A stretch of DNA of 55,354 bases from Candidatus Caenarcanales bacterium. Lineage in GTDB: Bacteria; Cyanobacteriota; Vampirovibrionia; 2-02-FULL-35-15. The stretch is taken from positions 1-55,354 of the forward strand of contig JAGVKQ010000010.1 in assembly GCA_020050435.1 (NCBI GenBank), read 5' to 3'. The translations under genes were made by a program, and so were the position numbers. Each line of letters opens with the position of its first letter. Position 1 is the first letter of the stretch. This document shows, one piece after another, positions 1-8,086 of the stretch. Below the pieces are notes generated by a model that searched no databases, had not been told where the DNA came from, and saw nothing but the letters and a program-made list of their open reading frames with translations.

Positions 1-14
1 ATTAGGAGAATTTT

Positions 15-440
15 ATGAACTCTATGGAAAGTCTTCCAGACTATATAACAAGCCAATTTAGTAAGTCTGCTAACAAATTAGGACAAAGTGGTGGAAATGG
101 ATATAACAACCATGTTGCAAATATGTATGCAATGATTGCTGGTAAAGCTGGCGAAGCAATGAAAGGGAACGGAGATAAAACACAACTTCTATTAGCTATA
201 GTGGAGGAAGTGGGGAAGATGAGAGATAGCAGAGTTGGACAATTTGGAGATCCATTTGGCTTGCTTGGAAATCAGATAAAGCAACAACATGCAAATATTG
301 CAGAACAAATTAAACAGGATGGTGGTAAATCATCTCCACTTTCTATCTTAAAATATATAGTTGCTCAAACAATGGGTGGTGGTATACCGTCCTGGTTAAA
401 CAATGTAAAAGAAGATGGCTATTTAAAAGAAAATAGTTAA
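15..440 (+). CDS. Hypothetical protein, 141 aa
   Basis: I do not recognise this protein. The ATG at 15 follows a good Shine-Dalgarno (AGGAG at 4-8), so it is probably a translated gene, and since the window opens here it may be an internal operon gene. The product looks soluble: there is no signal peptide or membrane segment. It has a Gly/Asn-rich stretch near residues 23-33, an alpha-helical middle rich in Lys, Gln and Glu, and a Gly-rich turn near residue 122. It ends 58 nt before a long kelch-type gene on the same strand. No function can be assigned. Confidence 0.7.
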   Translation: MNSMESLPDYITSQFSKSANKLGQSGGNGYNNHVANMYAMIAGKAGEAMKGNGDKTQLLLAIVEEVGKMRDSRVGQFGDPFGLLGNQIKQQHANIAEQIKQDGGKSSPLSILKYIVAQTMGGGIPSWLNNVKEDGYLKENS

Positions 441-498
441 ATATTGTATAGTTGTTATTTTTGATTTTTTACTCTTTAAAAAGTGTTAAAACTTATAT

Positions 499-3400
499 AT
501 GAGTAAAAAAATCTTTTTTGTATTTCTATTTTTTATATACAGTGTACTTTTTTCTATTTCAGAAGTTTATTCTGCTGATTTTATAGTACCGAATTCCAGT
601 GGTGAACCTATAACCATTGATGTTTCTAATTTAAGTCTTACTTCTGGAATCGATGTGACTATTGGTGGACTTAGTGGACAGCCCAGACCTTATAGAGATT
701 CTAATAATAGATCTTTAGTTATCTTCCCCCCCGCATTTTCTTCTTCAGAAAAGACCATAGAAATAAAATCCGGCAATTCTACGATTACTAAAACCATTAG
801 TTTTAGACCATCTCCACAGGGGACATTAAAAAGTGCACTATTACCTGAAGCTCAGGAAGCCAGAGCAAATAATACTATTACAAAAATATCAGATGGAAGG
901 GTAGTTTTAATTGGTGGAAGTAAAGGACTAGTTGATACTCCTGTTGATACTCTTGAAGTATTTAATCCTGAAAGCGGAAAATCTGAGAGACTAAAAACCA
1001 GTAATGGTTTGGCTAATGCAAAACTTAAAATACCCAGGAGTGCACATACTGCTACATATATTGGAATTAGCGAATCTCCTATCGGTATGATTTCTGGACC
1101 AGTTGAGCAGATTTTAATTGCTGGTGGATTTTCTACTGGAAGTATTATCCAGGACTCCATAGAGATACTTGAAATAAAAGTTGGTACCAATCAATCGGTC
1201 AGCACCACGTTGAATGCTAAAAAAGCTAAGTTGAAAAAAGGAAGAATCTTTCACACAGCAAACTTATTACCAGATGGAAGGGTCGTATTTATTGGTGGGC
1301 AAGGTCGCATAAGTATGACTGCACTCGGTGCTATAAGCAGTATTGAAGTTTTTGATCCTTCTTCCCGTTCTATTGTTGCTTCTGGTATTTCTTTAATCAC
1401 ACCTAGGATTTTACACACGGCTACTAATCTCCAGGATGGAAATATTTTAATTGTAGGTGGTTTCACTAACGATGAACCCGGTGCTTTTGGACTTGGTATG
1501 GCTGCGCAAACCTGTGAACTTATAACTGCTAAAACCCTTAAGCTAAAGAGTGTTGATTCATTGGTTGATGAAATGGGAACAGGTGGACATAGTGCTACTC
1601 TTCTTACTAATGGACTGGTTCTTATTAGCGGTGGAAGTTCAGATTTCTTCAGTCAGGTAAAAGATGGTGTGGTTAGAGGCGTAACTAAAAATACCTTACA
1701 GTTTTTTGACCCTTCTACAGAGTCATTTGCTCCTGTTCAAAATAAAAGTGGCGCAAACTTAACTTTACAAACATCTAGATTTTTACACTCATCTATTCTT
1801 TTACCAAATGGAAACATTGCTTTTATAGGTGGTTCAAATATTAAACAAATAAACTCTACATCACTTGTAGCATCCCCTATTTCACTCATAGAAGTTATTA
1901 GTCCTGATCTTGTTAGCTATGCTGGCAGCTCACTTAAAGCAGAAGCTAAAACAAATCTTGATACGTTTAATGGAAGAATACTCCCCACTGCAATTTTAGT
2001 TACTCCAAAAACTAAAACTAGTGGATTCTTTTTAAGCTCAGATATTGATACATATACTAATTCAGGCATTTATTTAACAGGTGGTTATACAAATGGATTT
2101 GGGACATTGCCTAGTAAGAGTTCAGAATTCATACAAAACGTTTCTAGTAACAGCGTAGAAGGCAGAAAATTAAAATTGAGTCCTGAAGGTTTAATTAAAG
2201 GTTCATATATTAGAAATTTTATTGTCCAATTAGATAAATTTTCAACAGTCCCTGCCTTACATACCAACCCTCAAACGGTAAATCTTTCTACTTCAAATAA
2301 TTTCAAACAAGACATTAAAGTTTTCTCTACTAATAATGAGCAGACTCTCTTAAAAGCTACTCCATCAAATAGTTCAGTTATTGTAAGTCCTTCTTTATTT
2401 CAAGTCGGAGAAACCATCAGTATAAGCAGGAAAGACACCTCAGTGAATGGGGAATTTGAGATTTCTATTGAGCCATCTGTGGAAGGGGCATTTTTTATTC
2501 CCGCCAAAGTAAATGTTAATGTTTCAGATGCTGCTAAACCTTTCTTGGCATCTGTATCTGGATATGGAATTTCAATTAGTGATGAAAGTGGAAATAATTC
2601 TGACACTGTAAAACTAAAGATATTATCTCAGGATGGTTCCAGTGAAATTTCTTCTATTCCTACTTCTACTCAGGTAACTGCTACCATTGTAAACCCTGAA
2701 ATTGCTAATTTAGGTGGAGTGGGAGTATCTTCAGTAACTGGAAATCTTTCTACACAATTTACAGTTAATGGCGTAAAGCCTGGAAATACTGCTATTAATT
2801 TTACTATTGACTCTGCTGATATCCTTGGACTTTCAATACCTGTTCAAGTTAGTGGAACTCCTTCTTTTGCAAGTATTCCTATTGATATAAGTGTTTTATC
2901 AGGATTGCTTTCTAGTGGTGTTGGCATATCAAGTGCAAATAAACTTAATTCAACTACATTTTCTTTAGATGATGTAAGACTAAGTCCTTCATCTTCTATA
3001 TTTCCTTTTTATGTGCCTATAGGCTTAACTAGCTCTATAGATGGCTCTAATAAAACAGGTATTTTTACACTTAGACCTTTATTTGGTGTAGATCTTTTAA
3101 CTGCTATATCAAGAGCATTAGTAAATCCACTTGAAACAGATTTTAGAACAACTATAACTGAAGAACCGTCTAGCCTTGCTGCTATTGTTTCATCAGATTC
3201 TTCTATACAGCCCATTGCATTACTTGGGTTGAGTGATGGACTTAAGGGGTTAACTTTTGAAAATGATACTACAAAGAATTTAAACCAATCATTAAATAAA
3301 TTAAATGGAATTACCGGACTTACAGATTTAGAAGCTTTTGAGTTTTTCTCTCCAGGGAATCTAAAAATTGTAGCTCTTAAAGAAAATATGCTTTCTTTTA

Positions 3401-4152
3401 TTGATGGAGATACTGGTGATGCTGATACTACAGCCAGCCTTTCTGCTATAGGTAATGATGTCATACTTACTAAAATTAATGATCAGGATGCAGCAGTAGT
3501 AGCAGTGGGTAGAAGAGGAGTAGATCTTATTTTCCCTATTACTGATATTGAACCTAGAGTCGTTAACTTTCAGTTACCTGGAGACACAGAATCTATATCA
3601 GTGGTTGATGAGCTTTCAGGCGTGACTGGTCCATTTGTCATTTCTTATGATGGACTATCAAATATTTCTATAGCAAATCTTGTAGACCTTGAGCAAACTG
3701 TTGAAACTATAGAAGTGGGTTCTCAAAAACTTTCTAAGATAGCTTATGCCGGCAGATTTAATATAAATGGTTCACTTGCTGACTTGGTGGTAGCTTCAAC
3801 ATCTAGAAAATTAATTCTTATTGACCTTACTAATAGAACAGTTATTCCAGTAGTTGATAATTTAAAAATCAAGACAAATATAGAAGACTTAGTGGTTATA
3901 GATGGAGTTGCTTATCTTGCTCTGGGAACTGGTGGAATCTCTGCTATTAGTATAGGCTCACTTTTAGATGGAAATTCTACAAAAGCTGAAATAACAGTCT
4001 TTAAAGAAAATAGACTTCTGGTTAATAAAGCAAATGGAACTGTAGAAATAAAAACAAAACCTATAAATGCTAAAAAGCTTAAAGCAGCTAAGCCATATTT
4101 ATTAGCTAGTGGTACTGGAAATCCTATATCAATAATAAAAGTAGTGCCTTAA
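499..4152 (+). CDS. Large secreted kelch-repeat / beta-propeller protein
   Basis: A 1217-residue exported protein. Residues 1-26 form a signal peptide (basic start, long Phe/Ile-rich core, cleavage near YSA-DF). Residues about 110-560 hold six or so kelch-like repeats, each with an HTAT/HSAT-type strand, a DGR/NGN turn and a hydrophobic strand ending in a GG pair (IGG, AGG, VGG, SGG); this predicts a beta-propeller. An Ig-like or invasin-like beta region follows (about 600-830). The C-terminal third is another beta-rich region with weak repeats, possibly a second propeller. No LPxTG, membrane anchor or PEP-CTERM is visible. It is probably an extracellular or cell-surface protein for adhesion or glycan binding; the ligand is unknown. 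There is no Shine-Dalgarno before the ATG. Confidence 0.8.
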   Translation: MSKKIFFVFLFFIYSVLFSISEVYSADFIVPNSSGEPITIDVSNLSLTSGIDVTIGGLSGQPRPYRDSNNRSLVIFPPAFSSSEKTIEIKSGNSTITKTISFRPSPQGTLKSALLPEAQEARANNTITKISDGRVVLIGGSKGLVDTPVDTLEVFNPESGKSERLKTSNGLANAKLKIPRSAHTATYIGISESPIGMISGPVEQILIAGGFSTGSIIQDSIEILEIKVGTNQSVSTTLNAKKAKLKKGRIFHTANLLPDGRVVFIGGQGRISMTALGAISSIEVFDPSSRSIVASGISLITPRILHTATNLQDGNILIVGGFTNDEPGAFGLGMAAQTCELITAKTLKLKSVDSLVDEMGTGGHSATLLTNGLVLISGGSSDFFSQVKDGVVRGVTKNTLQFFDPSTESFAPVQNKSGANLTLQTSRFLHSSILLPNGNIAFIGGSNIKQINSTSLVASPISLIEVISPDLVSYAGSSLKAEAKTNLDTFNGRILPTAILVTPKTKTSGFFLSSDIDTYTNSGIYLTGGYTNGFGTLPSKSSEFIQNVSSNSVEGRKLKLSPEGLIKGSYIRNFIVQLDKFSTVPALHTNPQTVNLSTSNNFKQDIKVFSTNNEQTLLKATPSNSSVIVSPSLFQVGETISISRKDTSVNGEFEISIEPSVEGAFFIPAKVNVNVSDAAKPFLASVSGYGISISDESGNNSDTVKLKILSQDGSSEISSIPTSTQVTATIVNPEIANLGGVGVSSVTGNLSTQFTVNGVKPGNTAINFTIDSADILGLSIPVQVSGTPSFASIPIDISVLSGLLSSGVGISSANKLNSTTFSLDDVRLSPSSSIFPFYVPIGLTSSIDGSNKTGIFTLRPLFGVDLLTAISRALVNPLETDFRTTITEEPSSLAAIVSSDSSIQPIALLGLSDGLKGLTFENDTTKNLNQSLNKLNGITGLTDLEAFEFFSPGNLKIVALKENMLSFIDGDTGDADTTASLSAIGNDVILTKINDQDAAVVAVGRRGVDLIFPITDIEPRVVNFQLPGDTESISVVDELSGVTGPFVISYDGLSNISIANLVDLEQTVETIEVGSQKLSKIAYAGRFNINGSLADLVVASTSRKLILIDLTNRTVIPVVDNLKIKTNIEDLVVIDGVAYLALGTGGISAISIGSLLDGNSTKAEITVFKENRLLVNKANGTVEIKTKPINAKKLKAAKPYLLASGTGNPISIIKVVP

Positions 4153-4156
4153 TCAG

Positions 4157-4753
4157 TTAAAGGATAAAAGGATTTCTTTCATCAAATTTACTTCTGACAA
4201 GCTCAGAAATAGCATTTCCAATGAGGTTAGCATATTGATTGAGATCTAAGGGATTTTGAATCTTTTGTCCTGCTTTTAAAGTTACAAGTCTTTGAAAGTC
4301 TTCATCGGGCAATTGAACAATTTCTTCTATAACAGCCTGAAAATCTTCTCTAAAAGCACTAACATAATCCATTCCTGTTTCTTTATTGTATCCATCACCA
4401 TCAGTTTGCCATTCGGCTAAATGGTTAATAATCCCGCCTTTTATAGCTGAGCATTTTTCAGTGTTAAAATCATGTCTTCCTAGTTTCTCATCTAGAAGAA
4501 TATTTAATTCACACACGCAATCGTGAGATAAAGCTAATGCATCTTCTAAGTCTTTGCCTTCTAGATCTAAACCATATTCTCTTTGAAAAGTATGTAATAG
4601 CCTGTCATAATTACCCCCTACTCCAGTATTAGATCTTAAAAATGTTTCTGAGGAGTATGTGCGAGCATGTTTAGCTCTGCCTTCTTGTTCAAGTCGATGG
4701 CGAAATGTTGCTAATGCAGCTACAGGAATAGCAGTGACTAAACTCATTATCAT
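4157..4753 (-). CDS. Hypothetical protein, 198 aa
   Basis: Not recognised. A mainly helical, acidic soluble protein. The N-terminal 15 residues are hydrophobic (ending in an AIPVAALATF stretch) but too short and too soon followed by charged residues for a clear signal peptide. GGAG lies 3 nt before the first ATG and 9 nt before a second in-frame ATG at 4747, so the real start may be 4747. It is the second gene of a two-gene minus-strand unit (10 nt behind the 201-aa gene). It ends 4 bp from the convergent kelch gene, leaving almost no room for a terminator. Confidence 0.65.
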   Translation of the reverse strand: MIMSLVTAIPVAALATFRHRLEQEGRAKHARTYSSETFLRSNTGVGGNYDRLLHTFQREYGLDLEGKDLEDALALSHDCVCELNILLDEKLGRHDFNTEKCSAIKGGIINHLAEWQTDGDGYNKETGMDYVSAFREDFQAVIEEIVQLPDEDFQRLVTLKAGQKIQNPLDLNQYANLIGNAISELVRSKFDERNPFIL

Positions 4754-4763
4754 TTTCTCCTTT

Positions 4764-5369
4764 TTAACCTACTAAAATTGCTTCTTTTTGTCTGGCATTT
4801 TCAAGAATTGACTTAAGTAATCTAGATTTCTTACTATAGTCTTTAAAAGATAAAATTGACTTGCTATTTGCTTTTGGTACATCTATTTTTAATTCTATCC
4901 AAGACTTACATCCTGCGTATTCTGGCTGATTAGTAATTAAGATGTGATCACTAATGGCATGAACTCTAAGTAAAAGAACTTTACCGATATGATTTGGATA
5001 AAGATTCCATGATGATCTTAAATGTTCTTCATTGTTTATGATTTCACTAGATATAGCTAAAAGCTCATCAAGTGTATTTATTTCAATGGTTTCTAAAACC
5101 TCTGCCCAATATTTAATTTTCACTTGATTGTCTTTATTAGGCTTAGCGTTTTGATCAAAGGAAGATAAATATTCTTTTTTAATTTTATTTGCACTTTGAT
5201 GTGAATAGGTTGGGAATAAAACAAATTGATTTTGTTCTACATTAAAGCTTTCAAAAGAGGTTTTTATATTTGGAAGGTCTTCTAATCCACCTTTTCTCCA
5301 AAGAGCAACGATTTGTCCTTTACCTAGGGTTTCTATTGTTGTTGACCATTCCTTCAGTGCATACTTCAT
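4764..5369 (-). CDS. Hypothetical protein, 201 aa
   Basis: Not recognised. A soluble protein of mixed composition with no signal peptide or membrane span. It has alternating hydrophobic/charged strands at 15-60, a helical central part, and a Lys/Arg-rich C-terminus. AAAGGA sits a suitable distance before the ATG. It is the promoter-proximal gene of a unit with the 198-aa gene downstream, and is divergently arranged with the 83-aa gene at 5537 across a 167-bp AT-rich spacer. Confidence 0.65.
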   Translation of the reverse strand: MKYALKEWSTTIETLGKGQIVALWRKGGLEDLPNIKTSFESFNVEQNQFVLFPTYSHQSANKIKKEYLSSFDQNAKPNKDNQVKIKYWAEVLETIEINTLDELLAISSEIINNEEHLRSSWNLYPNHIGKVLLLRVHAISDHILITNQPEYAGCKSWIELKIDVPKANSKSILSFKDYSKKSRLLKSILENARQKEAILVG

Positions 5370-5494
5370 ATATTTATCCTTTAATAATTGTTCTTGATAT
5401 AGGCAGCTAAATTAAATTGATTTAACTTTCAAATATACTACTATAAAGTATTTTTACTTACATTAAATCTGTTTAATCTTTTCCTTGAGTAATG

Positions 5495-5503
5495 TGATAT
5501 ACT
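5495..5503 (+). promoter_or_regulatory. Extended -10 promoter for the 83-aa gene
   Basis: TG-A-TATACT forms an extended -10 element about 34 nt upstream of the ATG at 5537. There is no clear -35. The mRNA would carry a normal leader with a perfect AGGAGG at 5525-5530, unlike the leaderless-type starts elsewhere in the window. Confidence 0.5.
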
Positions 5504-5536
5504 AATTAAATTAATTGCAGTTTTAGGAGGAATCTC

Positions 5537-5788
5537 ATGAATAATATTCATGCCATTGGCTTTGGTGTATCTGGGCAGCCACTAACTTGGCAAAATCTAG
5601 GTTCAGTTGAATGTCCTAGTCCTCTTGCTTCTGAAAACTTTCATAATGCTATAGGAGTAGAAGGTTTATCGGCATTTGAAAGAGGTCTTGCTCTTGGGTT
5701 TCATGCTAGAAGGCAGGCTTTAGATTTAGGTACAGCTCTTGATATTAATTCAAGAGTGGCTAACTCAAATTCTGAATCAAAGCTTTAG
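5537..5788 (+). CDS. Small hypothetical protein, 83 aa
   Basis: Not recognised. A complete AGGAGG at 5525-5530, six bases before the ATG, and an extended -10 promoter support real expression. The product is soluble with no export signal. It is Gly/Ala/Leu-rich, with a helical segment around residues 44-66 (FERGLALGFHARRQAL). The last 29 bp overlap tail-to-tail with elbB on the other strand, so the two mRNAs are complementary at their 3' ends. Confidence 0.6.
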   Translation: MNNIHAIGFGVSGQPLTWQNLGSVECPSPLASENFHNAIGVEGLSAFERGLALGFHARRQALDLGTALDINSRVANSNSESKL

Positions 5789-6443
5789 ATCTAGATAACT
5801 GAGTTATTGCTTTAACTAACTTAGTAATTCCTGATTCTATCTCTTTAAGACTCGTTCCTAGCATGTAAGCCGGTGTAGTCACTATAAGGTTTTTATTATC
5901 CAAAACTATATCATCAGCAGCTTTATCTATGTGTTTAGCTCCCATATCTTCTAATTTCCTGGCTGTAGAAGTATCATTTCCTATCGTTAGCTCTACATCA
6001 TTATTTCCGAAAACCTTAGCAAGGATATTCGGAGCAATGCACATAGCACCGATAGGTTTTTTTTGTTTGTGAAACTCTTTTAAAACCTTTTCTACTTCTT
6101 CTAAAACAGAGGCATGACTACCATCTTTAGCAAAAGTGCTTAAGTTACAGGCTGCACCAAAGCCACCAGGAAGTATAACTGCTTCAAAGTCATTTGGATT
6201 TAATTCTTTTACGTCTCTTATTCTTCCTCTGGCAATTCTGGCTGCTTCAACAAGCATATTTCTTTTTTCATTTTCAAGTTTATTGTTTAGGTGATTAACT
6301 ACCTTTGGTTGTTCTCTATCTGGAGCAAAGCATTCATATGCAAAGCCTTCTTTTTCAATGGCCAATAAAGCAATTACTGACTCATGGATCTCTGATCCAT
6401 CCATCACACCACATCCACTTAAAATTACTGCTATTTTATGCAT
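5760..6443 (-). CDS. elbB: ElbB-type DJ-1/PfpI glutamine-amidotransferase-like protein
   Basis: A 227-residue protein of the DJ-1/PfpI superfamily, close to E. coli ElbB (about 217 residues; described as a glyoxalase and linked to isoprenoid synthesis). Family landmarks seen: the N-terminal strand with SGCGVMDGSEIHE (9-21), RNMLVEAARIARG (61-73), LPGGFGAACNLS (91-102), the nucleophile-elbow MCIAP with Cys135, and the C-terminal TTPAYMLG (189-196). Cys135 in this elbow is the expected reactive residue, and no key residue looks missing. It is a single gene between small hypothetical genes. Its 3' end overlaps the convergent 83-aa gene by 29 bp. Confidence 0.92.
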   Translation of the reverse strand: MHKIAVILSGCGVMDGSEIHESVIALLAIEKEGFAYECFAPDREQPKVVNHLNNKLENEKRNMLVEAARIARGRIRDVKELNPNDFEAVILPGGFGAACNLSTFAKDGSHASVLEEVEKVLKEFHKQKKPIGAMCIAPNILAKVFGNNDVELTIGNDTSTARKLEDMGAKHIDKAADDIVLDNKNLIVTTPAYMLGTSLKEIESGITKLVKAITQLSRSKALIQNLS

Positions 6444-6576
6444 TCTTATATCCTTCTTTCATTATCTTATTTTAACATTTAGGGATATCCTTTTCTCTTC
6501 ATTCCCTTATCTTTCCATTGTTTTACCATAAAGCCTGGCTATTACTAGAGTTATTCAAGAAATAGAAAAATATACC

Positions 6577-6582
6577 TATAAT
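6577..6582 (+). promoter_or_regulatory. -10 box of a predicted leaderless transcript
   Basis: Consensus TATAAT ending 7 nt before the ATG at 6590, with no Shine-Dalgarno in between. Transcription would start at or next to the A of the start codon. The -35 is weak (TTCAAG at 6554-6559, 17-bp spacing). Confidence 0.55.
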
Positions 6583-6589
6583 TCAATAT

Positions 6590-7042
6590 ATGAGAGAAGA
6601 ATTCGTAGATAGAGAAGAAGAAAATAAATGTTTCGCATTTACTATGCAAGATACAAAGCTTTTATTATTTTTATATAATACGACCTGTTTCTTTTTCTAC
6701 TGGATGTTTTTTAATAGCGATTTTAATACAGCATTTACATTTGCAATGTTGGCTTCACTTCTAGGACTTTTTGTTATAACGATGAATGATATTTTTCAAA
6801 TGCAAGCAAAAAGTGAAGTTGAAAGAAGAAGAGAAGAAGTTCTAGTTCAGGAGAAACTTAAAGCCGAATATCAAAAAGTCTACAGAATAAAGAGGAGAGA
6901 AGATCTAATTAAAAGATCAGCACACTCCCATGCGGAAAATAAAAAAAATAAAATCTGTAATGTGGATAGCCCCCCTCAACAAAATTCTACAAGTCAAAGT
7001 TCGCTAAAAAGTATTCATTTTAGTTATTTAGATGCATTTTAA
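6590..7042 (+). CDS. Small membrane protein with a coiled-coil tail, 150 aa
   Basis: Not recognised. Two hydrophobic segments (about residues 24-45 and 49-66) predict two membrane spans. A long, highly charged helix follows (about 70-118, rich in Glu, Lys, Arg), probably a cytoplasmic coiled coil, then a disordered Asn/Ser/Gln-rich tail. There is no Shine-Dalgarno; a TATAAT box lies 7 nt before the ATG. It precedes the sigma factor gene on the same strand by 133 bp, but that gap contains its own leader structures, so the two may be separate units. Confidence 0.65.
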   Translation: MREEFVDREEENKCFAFTMQDTKLLLFLYNTTCFFFYWMFFNSDFNTAFTFAMLASLLGLFVITMNDIFQMQAKSEVERRREEVLVQEKLKAEYQKVYRIKRREDLIKRSAHSHAENKKNKICNVDSPPQQNSTSQSSLKSIHFSYLDAF

Positions 7043-7063
7043 ATTATGATTTGTATAAGAAAA

Positions 7064-7132
7064 CCTTAGTCTCAGCCCTAAGGGTCTCAGCTTCATTTGA
7101 ATAGCCGATTAGAGAAGCGCATGAAAATGCGC
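7064..7132 (+). ncRNA. Candidate structured 5' leader of the sigma factor gene
   Basis: The 133-bp gap before the sigma gene can fold into successive hairpins. They are CCTTAG/CTAAGG (7064-7083) with an 8-nt loop, a longer-range GCTTC/GAAGC pairing (7090-7094 with 7114-7118), and GCGCAT-GAAA-ATGCGC (7117-7132), a 6-bp stem closed by a GNRA tetraloop. A TATAAG at 7054-7059 could start a transcript near 7066. It matches no riboswitch consensus that I can recall. It could be a regulated leader or an unrelated structure. Confidence 0.35.
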
Positions 7133-7175
7133 ATAGTAACGTTGTAAGCAGTTTTTAAAACCAACAGGAAAAAAT

Positions 7176-7997
7176 ATGACGACTAAAAAAGAAACAATGT
7201 CAAAAATGATAAAAGAACATTCTGCACAAGCTATATTCTCTGCACAGGAGAGAAATAAGAAAACTATTTGTTTTAGTAAATCAAATAGTAAAAACGAAAA
7301 TGCCTCTACTCAGTTAAATAGAGATGAGCTAATAAGAAAACACCTTCATTTGGTTAATTGGATTGTTAATAGATTTCCTATAGCTAGTATAAAAGGATAT
7401 GAAAGAGAAGATTTAGTTGGATATGGAATTATTGGTTTAATAGAATCTGTAGATAGATTTGATCCTGCTAGAAACATAAGTTTTGAATCTTATGCCGTCT
7501 CAAGAATTAGAGGAGCTATTTATGATGAGCTAAGAGCTTCAGATATACTTTCACGAGGAGCAAGAAAAAAGGTAAAAACCCTTTCAAAAGCCATTGCTGA
7601 TTTAGAGAATAAACTAGGAAGAATACCTTCTGATGGAGAAGTTGCCAATGAACTTTCAATATCACTAGAAGACCTTAGACAAGTACAACAAGAAGCACAA
7701 TTAGGTGTCTATTCACTCGATGAAACTAGAGAGAGTGGTGACGACACTATGACAATTGCTGATACTATTTCTACAGGAGCTACTTCAGCCCTTGAAGATA
7801 TGGAAGAAAGTGAATTGAAAGATATTCTTGCTAAAGCAATTGATGGTTTGCCTGAAAGAGAAAAAACTGTAATTGCCCTGTATCACTATAAGAGATTGAC
7901 TTTTAAAGAAATTGCTCAAATTATGGACTTTTCAGAGTCTCGTGCTAGTCAACTGCATGCTAGAGCAATAACACTTTTAAAGTCAAAGATGATTTAA
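7176..7997 (+). CDS. FliA/WhiG-family RNA polymerase sigma factor
   Basis: A 273-residue group-3 sigma-70 factor. After an unconserved N-terminal tail (1-48), region 2 runs about 51-125, with the core-binding/-10 motif around EREDLVGYGIIGLIESVDRFDP and the SYAVSRIRGAIYDELR segment typical of FliA/WhiG. Region 3 is about 128-175 and region 4 about 217-270, with the helix-turn-helix TFKEIAQIMDFSESRASQLH contacting the -35. Region 1.1 is absent, as in this group. AGGA at 7166-7169 supports the ATG at 7176. No flagellar genes are nearby, so it could serve motility, cell-surface or stress genes; the target promoters cannot be read from here. Confidence 0.9.
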   Translation: MTTKKETMSKMIKEHSAQAIFSAQERNKKTICFSKSNSKNENASTQLNRDELIRKHLHLVNWIVNRFPIASIKGYEREDLVGYGIIGLIESVDRFDPARNISFESYAVSRIRGAIYDELRASDILSRGARKKVKTLSKAIADLENKLGRIPSDGEVANELSISLEDLRQVQQEAQLGVYSLDETRESGDDTMTIADTISTGATSALEDMEESELKDILAKAIDGLPEREKTVIALYHYKRLTFKEIAQIMDFSESRASQLHARAITLLKSKMI

Positions 7998-8037
7998 GTC
8001 CTCTTTTCTCAAAAATTAATCTTTCTTTTATATTTGT

Positions 8038-8058
8038 TGTAACCCTGGGTTACATTTT
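8038..8058 (+). terminator. Possible intrinsic terminator after the sigma factor gene
   Basis: TGTAACC-CTG-GGTTACA forms a 7-bp stem (8038-8054) followed by TTTT (8055-8058). It lies 40 bp after the sigma stop codon and just ahead of the dprA -10 box. The U-tract is short, so efficiency is uncertain. Confidence 0.4.
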
Positions 8059-8074
8059 CAAAATTCTGATTTAT

Positions 8075-8080
8075 TAGAAT
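8075..8080 (+). promoter_or_regulatory. -10 box of predicted leaderless dprA mRNA
   Basis: TAGAAT ends 6 nt before the dprA ATG at 8087, with no Shine-Dalgarno between. TTACAT at 8050-8055 could be a -35 with a long 19-bp spacer, but it overlaps the preceding hairpin. Confidence 0.5.
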
Positions 8081-8086
8081 TATGTA

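Noticed and set aside
3009-3464. 151-codon open frame antisense within the kelch gene
   Set aside because: A shadow of the long, clearly coding plus-strand frame; no ribosome-binding site or recognisable domain.
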